From Ruminococcus sp. UBA7477 (GTDB lineage Bacteria > Bacillota > Clostridia > Oscillospirales > Ruminococcaceae), in contig DLOT01000069.1 of the NCBI GenBank assembly GCA_002479715.1, positions 15,698 through 24,704 of the forward strand: DNA of 9,007 nt, in the 5' to 3' direction. Every line of letters begins with the position of its first letter. The stretch's first letter is position 1. Of the stretch, positions 1 through 6,595 are shown in pieces. A program made the position numbers and the translations under genes. Under the pieces are notes generated by a model. That model worked only from the letters and a program-made list of their open reading frames with translations. It made no database searches and was not told the origin of the DNA.

Positions 1-2
1 AT

Positions 3-2198
3 CGGTCAGAGCCTGTCGGCACAACGGCCGCAGCCGAGTCTGTCATTGCGGAAACGGATGAGGCGGAGAAAACGTCGAATTCAGACCGGCTTGTTCTTTC
101 AAATCCCGAACAGGCAGAAAAGAAAAGAAGCCGCATAAACACTTCGGTACTTGAAAGGCTGGTCAAGGAGAAAAAGGGAAGCCGCGACATGACTGTGACC
201 GACGCCGTACCGCCTGTAAACAGGGCAAGCGTCAAGGATATCAACATGGATCTGACGGGGAAGATCATCCCCAAGACCGAACAGCTGGAGATCGATGACA
301 GCCTGACAGAGGATGAAAAGATCGCAATACTGGAAAAACGCCGCGAGAAGAAGGTCCAAAGCTTCGTTCTCGACAGCGATAAGGGTCAGTCTGAGCAGAA
401 CCAGGCGGCAGAAAACAACAGCAAAAAAGAAAAGCAGTCTTTGCCGATAGATGAGTTTACATCTTTTGAACAGGCTCAGGACGTTCTGGCGGATATAATG
501 CTGTTAAAGAGCAATATAGTCACAAGGCTGTGTGTTTTGCTGTTCACGGCGGCAATGTCTGTTTATATCTCGTTGGCGAATGATCTGGATCTGCCGATCA
601 TTTCCGCCTTCAGCCGCAACTACAGCCCTGAGGCTTTTGTGTTTACGCTGACTATCCTCGGGATAATTTCGTCGTTTGTTTCGTATACAGTCATTTTCGG
701 CGGATTGAAAAAGCTGCTGACATTCAAGGCTGACTGCGACAGCATTGCGGCTATCGGCATACTGACGACCATCGTTACCGGGATAGTAAACCTCTTTGTT
801 CCCGAAACGATACAGGCCGGTCATTACCACGTTTATACCGCAGTCGCAATAATCGGGCTGCTGTTCAATACTCTCGGCAAGCTCTCGATGGTCAACCGGG
901 CAGACAGAAATCTTCGGTTTGCCGCAGGCGAGTTCGAGAAGCACGCATTTGTCAAGGTTGAGGACGAGGACGTTGCTTACAGATTCACTAAGGGAACGCT
1001 TGACGATTTTCCGGAGCTTGTTACAACCAGAAAGACCGAATTTGTCGATGATTTTCTCAGCAATTCATATTCGACCGATATTTCAGACGACTACAGCAAA
1101 AGAGCCGCTCCGATCATTATGCTTGCGGGCATTGTTGCCGCACTGCTCAGCTTTTTCATAAACAGCGGTAACCTAGGAATGTCGGAAAGAGCCGTTGCAT
1201 CGCTCAGCTCAATGTGCGGACTGGTTGCTATGTGTTCAACACCTGCGATAATGCTGATCGTTAATCTGCCGCTTGCAAGGGCTTCCAAGAAGTTTTTGCA
1301 GTCGTCGGCGGTTTTGCTCGGTTATTCGGCAGTCGAGGAATATTCCGATACCAACTCGGTGCTTATCGACGCGGAACAGCTTTTCCCCGAGGGAATGGTG
1401 GAGCTTGTCAATCTGAAGGCAATGTCGTCTACGCTTATTGAGGACTGCATTCTCTATGCGGCAAGCCTGACCTGTCAGGCGGGCGGAATAATGAAGCCTA
1501 CATTTTATAAAATGCTCCGCGGAAAAACCGAGATGCTTTATCCCGTTGAGAGCTATATTTACGAGGACGGACTCGGACTTTCGGGTTGGATCGAGCATAA
1601 GAGAATACTTTTCGGAAGCCGCGAGCTTATGGAAAACCATTCTATAGAGGGGCTGCCGACTTTAGCAAAGGAGTCTGAATACGCAAAGGGAAATATACCC
1701 GTATACCTCTCCATTTCCGGCGTCGTTTCGGCAATATTCTTTATAAGAGCAGGCGCAAACCTTTCGGTAAGCAAATGGCTCCAGGAGCTTACCGACCGAA
1801 ATATCACAGTCGTTGTAAGAAGTATCGACGCCTTTATCTCGCTTGATTTTCTTTCGGAAATGTTTGAGGTCGATTCGGATAAGCTCAAACTTCTGCCGTT
1901 CAGGTTCCATAAGGATTATGAAAAGCAAAGATCATATACTCCCCGGGTCTCTTCCTCAATGATGTGCAGCGGACATTTTCAGTCGATCGCAATGCTCATC
2001 TGCGGAACAAAGAATATCCACACCCTTTCGGTGCTTGGAATGATGCTCCAGCTGACCTCTGCGGGTCTTGGCGCACTTATTTCTCTGATAATGATAATTA
2101 TAGGCTCGTTCAGTCAGCTGACAGCTGCCGTTATCATCGCCTATAACATTATCTGGCTGGCGGTCACTATGATCGTTCAGCAGTTCAAGAGGGTTTAG
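3..2198 (+). CDS. Degenerate P1B-type ATPase-like membrane protein, 5' end outside the window
   Basis: Residues are numbered from the ATG at 189. The frame is open from base 3 through 62 further codons with no stop and no in-frame ATG, GTG or TTG, so the true start probably lies upstream. An AAGGGA 9 bases before 189 leaves that ATG as an alternative. The first ~105 residues are charged and look disordered. Predicted helices lie near 112-131, 148-170, 186-205, 213-233, 306-325, 338-361, 613-640 and 642-665. This 4+2+2 pattern is the P1B metal-ATPase layout. The segment SAVEEYSDTNSVLIDAEQLF (379-398) aligns by eye with the family's phosphorylation-site region; Asp394 is kept but DKTGT reads DAEQL. 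TGD reads SID (545-547), and GDGxND seems replaced near SGHFQS (594-599). TGES is not visible. M4 has TPA (351-353) where CPC is usual. Family membership is inferred; ATP-driven transport is unlikely, and function is unknown. Confidence 0.8.
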   Translation, partial: RSEPVGTTAAAESVIAETDEAEKTSNSDRLVLSNPEQAEKKRSRINTSVLERLVKEKKGSRDMTVTDAVPPVNRASVKDINMDLTGKIIPKTEQLEIDDSLTEDEKIAILEKRREKKVQSFVLDSDKGQSEQNQAAENNSKKEKQSLPIDEFTSFEQAQDVLADIMLLKSNIVTRLCVLLFTAAMSVYISLANDLDLPIISAFSRNYSPEAFVFTLTILGIISSFVSYTVIFGGLKKLLTFKADCDSIAAIGILTTIVTGIVNLFVPETIQAGHYHVYTAVAIIGLLFNTLGKLSMVNRADRNLRFAAGEFEKHAFVKVEDEDVAYRFTKGTLDDFPELVTTRKTEFVDDFLSNSYSTDISDDYSKRAAPIIMLAGIVAALLSFFINSGNLGMSERAVASLSSMCGLVAMCSTPAIMLIVNLPLARASKKFLQSSAVLLGYSAVEEYSDTNSVLIDAEQLFPEGMVELVNLKAMSSTLIEDCILYAASLTCQAGGIMKPTFYKMLRGKTEMLYPVESYIYEDGLGLSGWIEHKRILFGSRELMENHSIEGLPTLAKESEYAKGNIPVYLSISGVVSAIFFIRAGANLSVSKWLQELTDRNITVVVRSIDAFISLDFLSEMFEVDSDKLKLLPFRFHKDYEKQRSYTPRVSSSMMCSGHFQSIAMLICGTKNIHTLSVLGMMLQLTSAGLGALISLIMIIIGSFSQLTAAVIIAYNIIWLAVTMIVQQFKRV

Positions 2199-2289
2199 TT
2201 TTATACTGGATTTTCCTTTTTCTTTCACAGAAACAACAAATAAACAGGTTATAGTATTATCATCCGAGGACATAAAAGTCGGCGGCCGT

Positions 2290-3063
2290 TTATTGTATAC
2301 CGAAAAGGCGCTTTGCATTGCCTGCGGTCTGATTCAGTATTGTCTGCGGATCGCTTCCGGTGTGAAGCGCAACAGTTTCGGCGACCTTGAAGATCATACG
2401 GCTGTCGCTTCTCTGCCCGCGGAAGCCCTCGGGCGCCATATAGGGGCAGTCGGTTTCCAGAAGCAGACGGTCTTTCGGAACAGCTCCGAGAGCGCGGACT
2501 GATTTCTTGTTGCCTTTAAAGGTCAGCGCGCCTGTGAAGCCTATGTACATTCCGAGTGAGACGACCTCGCAGGCGGTTTCGTAGGAGCCGCTGAAGCAGT
2601 GAAGCACTCCCGTGGGACGCTTTTTGCGAAGAAGCTCCATAGTGTCTTCGGTCGCATTGCGCGAATGAATTATGACCGGCAGAGAGTGTGAGGCGGCAAA
2701 GTCGAGCTGCCTTGAGAAAACCTCCAGCTGCTTTTCGCGGTCAAAGCCGTCATAATGATAATCAAGCCCGATCTCACCGACCGCAACTATCTTGCGGCTT
2801 TTTGTCATCATATTCTCCAGCTCCGATATGTAATCATCGGGCAGGGAATCGAGGTTTTCCGGGTGAAAGCCTATCGACGTATAAAATTTGGGATATTTGT
2901 CCGCATATTCTATACCGTATAAGCAGGAGGCCTTGTCGGTCGCGGCATGGATAAGCCCGCTGACGTTTTTTGACAGCATTTCGGCGATCAGATCATCGCG
3001 GTCTCCGTCAAAAGCCCGGTCGTCATAGTGGCAGTGAGAGTCAAAAATGTTGGTGTATTCCAT
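2290..3063 (-). CDS. TatD-family metal-dependent hydrolase (YabD/YcfH type)
   Basis: Full-length 257-residue member of the TatD family. These are TIM-barrel, divalent-metal phosphoesterases; characterised members have DNase activity, for example 3'-5' exonuclease, and are cytoplasmic. Expected metal ligands are all visible: HCH (His10, His12) near the N-terminus, Glu97 in VGEIGLDYH, His133 in IIHSRNA, His155 in LHCFSG and Asp205 in LLETDCPYMAP. GFHPE (65-69) is another family block. The ATG start is supported by AAAGGA (complement of 3073-3078), 9 bases upstream. The gene is convergent with the ATPase-like gene and divergent from the VTC gene, and appears to be transcribed alone. The exact substrate cannot be read from sequence: some relatives act in RNA or D-aminoacyl-tRNA metabolism, so only the family name is safe. 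Confidence 0.95.
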   Translation of the reverse strand: MEYTNIFDSHCHYDDRAFDGDRDDLIAEMLSKNVSGLIHAATDKASCLYGIEYADKYPKFYTSIGFHPENLDSLPDDYISELENMMTKSRKIVAVGEIGLDYHYDGFDREKQLEVFSRQLDFAASHSLPVIIHSRNATEDTMELLRKKRPTGVLHCFSGSYETACEVVSLGMYIGFTGALTFKGNKKSVRALGAVPKDRLLLETDCPYMAPEGFRGQRSDSRMIFKVAETVALHTGSDPQTILNQTAGNAKRLFGIQ

Positions 3064-3102
3064 TTGTAAAGATCCTTTCTGCTTGCTGAATTTACAGCTA
3101 TG

Positions 3103-3131
3103 ATTTTAGCACACGGCGGCGGTAATGTCAA
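3103..3131 (-). promoter_or_regulatory. SigA promoter of the TatD-family gene
   Basis: Read on the minus strand, TTGACA (complement of 3126-3131) is followed after exactly 17 bases by TAAAAT (complement of 3103-3108). The bases just upstream of the -10 are TGC, which makes it an extended -10. The -35 is perfect and the -10 matches 5 of 6. Transcription would begin near 3096, giving a leader of about 33 bases that contains the AAAGGA ribosome site. The -35 lies upstream of the chosen VTC start at 3155 but would fall inside that gene if it started at 3125. Confidence 0.85.
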
Positions 3132-3154
3132 ATATAGCGAAGGAAATGTTGCCT

Positions 3155-3892
3155 ATGTATGTTACGGTGTTCAAAAGATACGAAAAAAAATATATGCTGG
3201 ACGCCGAAAAATTCGATATCGTTAAAAATGCTGTTCTGGAGCATATGCAACCTGATGAATACGGCTACAGCACCATTTGCAGCATATATTTCGACACCGA
3301 CAACTTTGATCTTGCCAGGCGCTCGATCGAAAAGCCGGTCTATAAGGAAAAGCTCAGACTGAGATGCTACGGCAGATCGGCATCGGGCGATGATAAGGTC
3401 TTTATTGAGCTAAAGAAGAAGTATGACGGAGTCGTGTATAAAAGGCGCGTATCAATGAAATGCAGTGAAGCGGAGGAGTATCTGCTGGGCAGAGGAGATA
3501 ATGGCAAGAGCAGTCAGATAGGTCATGAGATAGATTGGTTTGTGAATTTCTACAACTCCAAGCCTGCGGCGGTCGTCTGCTACGACAGACTGGCTTATTT
3601 TGGCGTTGAGGACAGCAGCTTCCGGGTGACCTTTGATATGAACGTTCGCTGCCGCAGCGACAGACTTACTCTCGGAGAGGGCGACGACGGTGTCAGGATA
3701 ATACCTGAGGGCAGCGCTGTCATGGAGGTCAAGACTGCGGGCGCGATGCCGCTGTGGCTCTGCAGACTGCTCAGCGCAAATAAGATCTATCCGACGTCTT
3801 TTTCCAAGTACGGTACATATTATAAAATGACGCATTCAAAGCCTCTCCGTACCGATGCCGACAGCCCGGCGGTACAAAGCACACAGATTTAG
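3155..3892 (+). CDS. VTC-domain (polyphosphate polymerase-like) protein
   Basis: The 245-residue protein matches the VTC domain, best known from yeast Vtc4, which makes polyphosphate from ATP inside a basic tunnel. Tunnel-type blocks appear in order: FKRYEKKYML at the N-terminus, YFDTDN (45-50), KLRLRCYG with Arg68 and Arg70, FIELKKKYDG (83-92), VYKRR (94-98), YDRLAYF (143-149), FRVTFD (156-161), VMEVK with Glu191, and SFSKYG with Lys218. No membrane helix is seen. The ATG at 3155 was chosen because AAGGAA (3140-3145) lies 9 bases before it. In-frame ATGs at 3125 (255 residues) and 3146 lack a well-placed ribosome site, and 3125 would overlap the divergent promoter. The stop codon is embedded in the ribosome site of the next gene, so the two are co-expressed. 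Polyphosphate synthesis is inferred from the family; no CotH kinase gene, a frequent partner, lies in the window. Confidence 0.87.
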   Translation: MYVTVFKRYEKKYMLDAEKFDIVKNAVLEHMQPDEYGYSTICSIYFDTDNFDLARRSIEKPVYKEKLRLRCYGRSASGDDKVFIELKKKYDGVVYKRRVSMKCSEAEEYLLGRGDNGKSSQIGHEIDWFVNFYNSKPAAVVCYDRLAYFGVEDSSFRVTFDMNVRCRSDRLTLGEGDDGVRIIPEGSAVMEVKTAGAMPLWLCRLLSANKIYPTSFSKYGTYYKMTHSKPLRTDADSPAVQSTQI

Positions 3893-3897
3893 GAGGA
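3891..3897 (+). promoter_or_regulatory. Strong ribosome site that fixes a TTG start
   Basis: AGGAGGA lies 6 bases before the TTG at 3904. Its first bases are the last two of the VTC stop codon TAG (3890-3892). This fixes TTG as the start of the DUF4956 gene, since the next in-frame ATG is about 50 codons inside, and it allows terminating ribosomes to reinitiate. Confidence 0.85.
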
Positions 3898-3903
3898 AGA
3901 AAA

Positions 3904-4590
3904 TTGTTCAACAGTATTTTTGATAATTCGACAGCGGCACTTACATCAATAAGCGATAAACAGCTTTTGCTTTGTACTGCTCTTTCGCTGGTGTTAGGTG
4001 TGGTCATTGCCGCTGTAACACGGGCGACCAATAAAAATACCACTAAAAGTATGCTCACAACCCTTATTCTTATTCCCGTTATCGTTCAGCTGGTCATTAT
4101 GATGGTCAACGGCAATCTGGGAGTCGGCGTTTCGGTAATGGGCGCATTCAGTTTAGTAAGATTTCGTTCTGTTCCGGGAAGCGGAAAAGAGATAGTTTCT
4201 ATTTTTTCGGCGATGGCTATCGGCCTTGCAACAGGTACGGGATATGTCGGCATTGCGATAGCTGCGGCTGTTGTTATCAGTGCGGTGTTGCTTATTCTAA
4301 ACCTTATCAGCTTCGGCGAGGATGACGGAAACAGCAGACAGCTTAAAATCATAATCCCCGAAGATCTGGACTTTAACGGAGTTTTCGATGACGTTTTTGA
4401 AAAGTATACAAGGCGGGCCGAGCTGGAAAAGGTCAAGACCACAAATATGGGAAGTCTCTTCGAGCTTTCGTATCATATCGTTTTGAAAAGTGTCGGCGAG
4501 GAGAAAAAGCTTATTGACGATATCCGCTGCCGAAACGGCAATCTCACCGTCACCGTAAGCCTGTGTGAGCGCACGAATATGGAGCTTTGA
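3904..4590 (+). CDS. DUF4956 membrane protein
   Basis: The 228-residue protein has a membrane N-terminal half and a soluble C-terminal half. Hydrophobic segments lie near residues 19-42, 50-68, 70-84 and 94-136, the last long enough for two helices. The block GAFSLVRFRSVPGSGKEI (79-96) is the conserved signature I associate with DUF4956. Residues 145-228 are hydrophilic and could form a small cytoplasmic domain, beginning around the ion-pair-rich stretch after ISFGEDDG. The start is TTG, dictated by the AGGAGGA 6 bases upstream. The gene follows the VTC gene by 11 bases, and VTC plus DUF4956 is a recurrent pair in Firmicutes. A reasonable inference is that it anchors the polymerase at the membrane or passes its product through it, as the Vtc complex does in yeast vacuoles. 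No biochemical function is established for the family as far as I know. Confidence 0.85.
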   Translation: MFNSIFDNSTAALTSISDKQLLLCTALSLVLGVVIAAVTRATNKNTTKSMLTTLILIPVIVQLVIMMVNGNLGVGVSVMGAFSLVRFRSVPGSGKEIVSIFSAMAIGLATGTGYVGIAIAAAVVISAVLLILNLISFGEDDGNSRQLKIIIPEDLDFNGVFDDVFEKYTRRAELEKVKTTNMGSLFELSYHIVLKSVGEEKKLIDDIRCRNGNLTVTVSLCERTNMEL

Positions 4591-4610
4591 TTGTCAAAAG
4601 AGCATAATAA

Positions 4611-4644
4611 AAAGCCGCCGTCCTTCAACGGTGGCTTTATTTTT
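4611..4644. terminator. Bidirectional intrinsic terminator between the DUF4956 gene and spoVG
   Basis: An 11-base-pair stem, AAAGCCGCCGT (4611-4621) with ACGGTGGCTTT (4628-4638), has one G-T pair and a 6-base loop. On the plus strand it is followed by ATTTTT (4639-4644). On the minus strand the same stem is followed by a TTTTTATTAT run, so it can also stop transcription arriving from spoVG. Confidence 0.88.
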
Positions 4645-4694
4645 GCGGTCAAGACACAAAATGCTTCTCCGCATTGTTGATGCAAGGGTTAAGA

Positions 4695-4991
4695 TCATGC
4701 CTGCTCCTCGGCCTGACGGCGCTCAAGCTCCTCGCGGTAGGCTGTCAGCACCGTATCTTCAATGCGGCTTCTGGCTGAGGAGGTTATCGGGTGAACTATG
4801 TCGCGGTAAACGCCGTTATCGTCCTTTCGCGAGGGCATAGCCACAAAAAGACGCTCATCGCCCTGAACTACCTTTATGTCGTGAACGGCTATCGTGCCGT
4901 CCAGCGTTATGCTTACTATTCCGCGCAGACGCCCCGAATCCTGCCGATTCTCGGGTAAAATCCGTCTTATTCTGATGTCTGTGATCTCCAT
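4695..4991 (-). CDS. spoVG: Septation/sporulation regulator SpoVG
   Basis: The 98-residue protein is a near-textbook SpoVG. It starts MEITDIRIRRI and contains GIVSITLDG, VHDIKVVQG, LFVAMPSRKDDNG and YRDIVHPITSSAR, ending in a charged helix (EELERRQAEEQA). SpoVG is a small nucleic-acid-binding protein that affects asymmetric septation, capsule and virulence gene expression in Firmicutes. The ATG at 4991 was chosen because GGGAGG (complement of 4997-5002) lies 5 bases upstream and the family begins exactly here. The frame stays open further upstream, to 5282, but that extension is AT-rich intergenic DNA and the start of murC on the other strand. The protein has about 13 residues after the core, slightly charged and normal for the family. 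It is divergent from murC, with 168 bases between the starts. I did not find a convincing SigA or SigH promoter for it. Confidence 0.96.
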   Translation of the reverse strand: MEITDIRIRRILPENRQDSGRLRGIVSITLDGTIAVHDIKVVQGDERLFVAMPSRKDDNGVYRDIVHPITSSARSRIEDTVLTAYREELERRQAEEQA

Positions 4992-5058
4992 AGCTTCCTC
5001 CCGTTTTTGCTGTTTTTCATTCGCTGAGAGTATATTTGCCGGAAATTTATAAAAATAT

Positions 5059-5081
5059 TCAAAAAGGGCTTTACTTTTTGA
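5059..5081. repeat. Perfect 8-bp inverted repeat in the spoVG-murC gap
   Basis: TCAAAAAG (5059-5066) and CTTTTTGA (5074-5081) are exact inverted copies with 7 bases between them. The right arm shares bases 5074-5075 with the proposed murC -35 element. The symmetry suits an operator for a dimeric regulator, but a chance AT-rich palindrome is possible. No T-run follows on either strand in a way that would make it a terminator. Confidence 0.4.
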
Positions 5082-5099
5082 CCCCAAATGTAATATAAT
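5070..5099 (+). promoter_or_regulatory. SigA promoter of the murC-lexA operon
   Basis: TTTACT (5070-5075, 4 of 6) and TATAAT (5094-5099, perfect) are 18 bases apart. The predicted start of transcription is near 5106, leaving a leader of about 54 bases before murC. A second pairing, TTGACC (5078-5083) with TATAAA (5099-5104), has a 15-base spacer and is less likely. Confidence 0.72.
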
Positions 5100-5105
5100 A
5101 TAAAA

Positions 5106-5119
5106 AGAATATATGTTCG
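5106..5119. promoter_or_regulatory. Probable LexA operator (SOS box) at the murC-lexA transcription start
   Basis: The bases AGAATATATGTTCG match the Bacillus-type SOS box CGAACATATGTTCG at 12 of 14 positions. The core reads GAAT-4 bases-GTTC against GAAC-4 bases-GTTC, so one half-site is perfect and the other has one change. It begins 6 bases after the -10 element, covering the predicted start site, a typical place for repression. LexA is encoded by the second gene of this operon, so the site fits autoregulation. Confidence 0.7.
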
Positions 5120-5159
5120 CGATCGGCTTCTTGAATTTTATACGGGAACGGTGATTTTG

Positions 5160-6593
5160 ATGGTTGAATACATTGACAAGAATATTCTCGACGGTAAGAG
5201 AACGATACATTTTATAGGCATAGGCGGCTCGGGTATGTTTCCGCTGGTGCAGATTTTGAAAACAAAGGGCTTTGATATCCAAGGCTCCGATAACAACGAA
5301 ACCGAAACGCTGCAGGCTGTCAGAAAAATGGGATGCGAAGTGTTCATGGGTCAGAGAGCTGAAAATATCGCCGGCGCGGATATGATAGTCTACACAGCCG
5401 CGATCATGGCTGATAATCCCGAGCTTATAGCCGCCAAGGCGAGCGGTCTGCCTGTTTTGGAAAGAGCGGAGCTTCTCGGGCTTGTTTCATCGTGGTATAA
5501 TAATGCAATATGTGTCTGCGGAACTCACGGAAAGACTACCTGCACCTCGATGCTCACACAGATCTTTCTTGAAAATGGGGAGGATATCTCCTGCTTTATC
5601 GGGGGCAAGCTAAAGGCTCTGGGCGGAGGAAGCGGCAGATGCGGAAGGTCGGACACCTTCGTCTGCGAGAGTTGTGAGTTTCAGGACCACTATCTGAAGC
5701 TTTACCCCGATACGGCTATTATCCTGAATGTTGACGCCGACCATCTTGATTATTTCAAGACCTTCGACAATGTTAAAAGATCCTTCCGCAGCTTTGCGTC
5801 GCTGGCAACGAAATGTCTTATAATCAACGCAGACGACGCCCCCACGCTTGAAGCGGTTTCCGGGCTTGACAAACAGATCGTGACCTTCGGAACAGGCGAC
5901 AAGTGCGACTATCGGGCGGAGATCAAGAAAACTCAGGGGCTGAAAACCGAATTTGACATCTTCCGCAGGGGCGAATACTTCGGAAGCTTTGCGATAAACG
6001 TTCCCGGCAGACATAATGTCTTGAATGCCGCAGCGGCGATAGCGGCAGCGGATATCAACGGGGTCGGCTGCACGGTCATGAGAGCCGCACTCGAAAAATT
6101 CACGGGCGCGGGAAGAAGATTTGAAAAGATGGCCGAAGGCAGGGGAGTAACGGTCGTTGACGACTACGGTCATCACCCGGCCGAAATAGCCGCGACCCTG
6201 ACAGCGGCAAAGTCTTTGGACTTCAAGAGGGTATGGGCTGTCTTTCAGCCGTTCACATACAGCAGGACTGAATTGCTTATGGACGATTTTGCTAAGGCTC
6301 TTCAGATAGCCGACCGCGTAGCACTTACCGATATAATGGGAAGCCGCGAGAAAAATGTAAACGGAATCTATACCCGTGACCTTGCCGCAAAAATCCCGGG
6401 ATGCATATTCTTTGACTGCCCTGATGATGTCGCAGACGCACAAACGGCTGAGCGCAAGGAAGCAAACTTTGATGAGATAATCGAAAGGCTTTTGACTGAG
6501 CTTCAGGAGGGAGATCTGGTCATAACGCTCGGCTGCGGTGACGCATATAAGCTGGCACGAAGGCTGGGCAGAATTTTGGAAAGTGAGGAATAA
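5160..6593 (+). CDS. murC: UDP-N-acetylmuramate--L-alanine ligase MurC
   Basis: The cytoplasmic peptidoglycan enzyme joins L-alanine to UDP-MurNAc using ATP, the first step of stem-peptide assembly. At 477 residues it is full length. Visible motifs are the glycine-rich HFIGIGGSGM (17-26) of the UDP-MurNAc domain, the ATP loop GTHGKTT (121-127), NVDADHLDYF in the central domain, GRHNVLNAAAAIAA, TGAGRRFE, and the C-terminal-domain block DDYGHHPAEI, a hallmark of MurC. The ATG at 5160 was chosen because GGTGAT (5150-5155) pairs with the 16S tail at ideal spacing. GTG at 5151, three codons longer, and TTG at 5157 are alternatives. The gene is the first of a two-gene unit with lexA, 2 bases apart, under a promoter bearing an SOS box. 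This implies that murC transcription rises after DNA damage. Confidence 0.97.
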   Translation: MVEYIDKNILDGKRTIHFIGIGGSGMFPLVQILKTKGFDIQGSDNNETETLQAVRKMGCEVFMGQRAENIAGADMIVYTAAIMADNPELIAAKASGLPVLERAELLGLVSSWYNNAICVCGTHGKTTCTSMLTQIFLENGEDISCFIGGKLKALGGGSGRCGRSDTFVCESCEFQDHYLKLYPDTAIILNVDADHLDYFKTFDNVKRSFRSFASLATKCLIINADDAPTLEAVSGLDKQIVTFGTGDKCDYRAEIKKTQGLKTEFDIFRRGEYFGSFAINVPGRHNVLNAAAAIAAADINGVGCTVMRAALEKFTGAGRRFEKMAEGRGVTVVDDYGHHPAEIAATLTAAKSLDFKRVWAVFQPFTYSRTELLMDDFAKALQIADRVALTDIMGSREKNVNGIYTRDLAAKIPGCIFFDCPDDVADAQTAERKEANFDEIIERLLTELQEGDLVITLGCGDAYKLARRLGRILESEE

Positions 6594-6595
6594 TT

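Noticed and set aside
189..191. ATG 189 as the true start of the ATPase-like gene
   Set aside because: An AAGGGA lies 9 bases upstream, but the same frame is open to the window edge for 62 codons with coding-like composition, so a 5'-truncated gene is more likely. It stays possible.
2199..2289. A shared terminator between the convergent ATPase-like and TatD-family genes
   Set aside because: The 91-base gap has a T-rich stretch and a loop-less CGGC-GCCG palindrome near 2280, but no credible stem-loop with a T-run.
3076..3104. A plus-strand promoter for the VTC operon using TATGAT (3099-3104)
   Set aside because: The -10 is acceptable, but the hexamer 17 bases upstream (TTTCTG) is poor. The true promoter was not identified.
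3640..3647. GAACGTTC as an SOS box
   Set aside because: The two half-sites have no 4-base spacer, and the word is inside VTC coding sequence.
4660..4675. A small hairpin (AATGC, 6-base loop, GCATT) after spoVG as its terminator
   Set aside because: The stem is only 5 pairs with a weak T-run; the strong bidirectional hairpin at 4611-4644 explains termination better.
4992..5118. A SigH or SigA promoter for spoVG
   Set aside because: GAAT and TTGAAT words occur on the minus strand, but no AGGA-type -35 at the right distance and no good -10 at 16-18 bases were found.
4992..5282. N-terminal extension of SpoVG to an upstream ATG
   Set aside because: The extension covers AT-rich intergenic DNA and overlaps the start of murC. 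SpoVG family proteins begin at the chosen Met, which has a strong ribosome site.
5610..6443. A 277-codon open frame on the minus strand inside murC
   Set aside because: It lies wholly opposite a clearly real murC, its translation resembles no family I know, and no ribosome site or promoter supports it. It is a shadow of the murC codon pattern.
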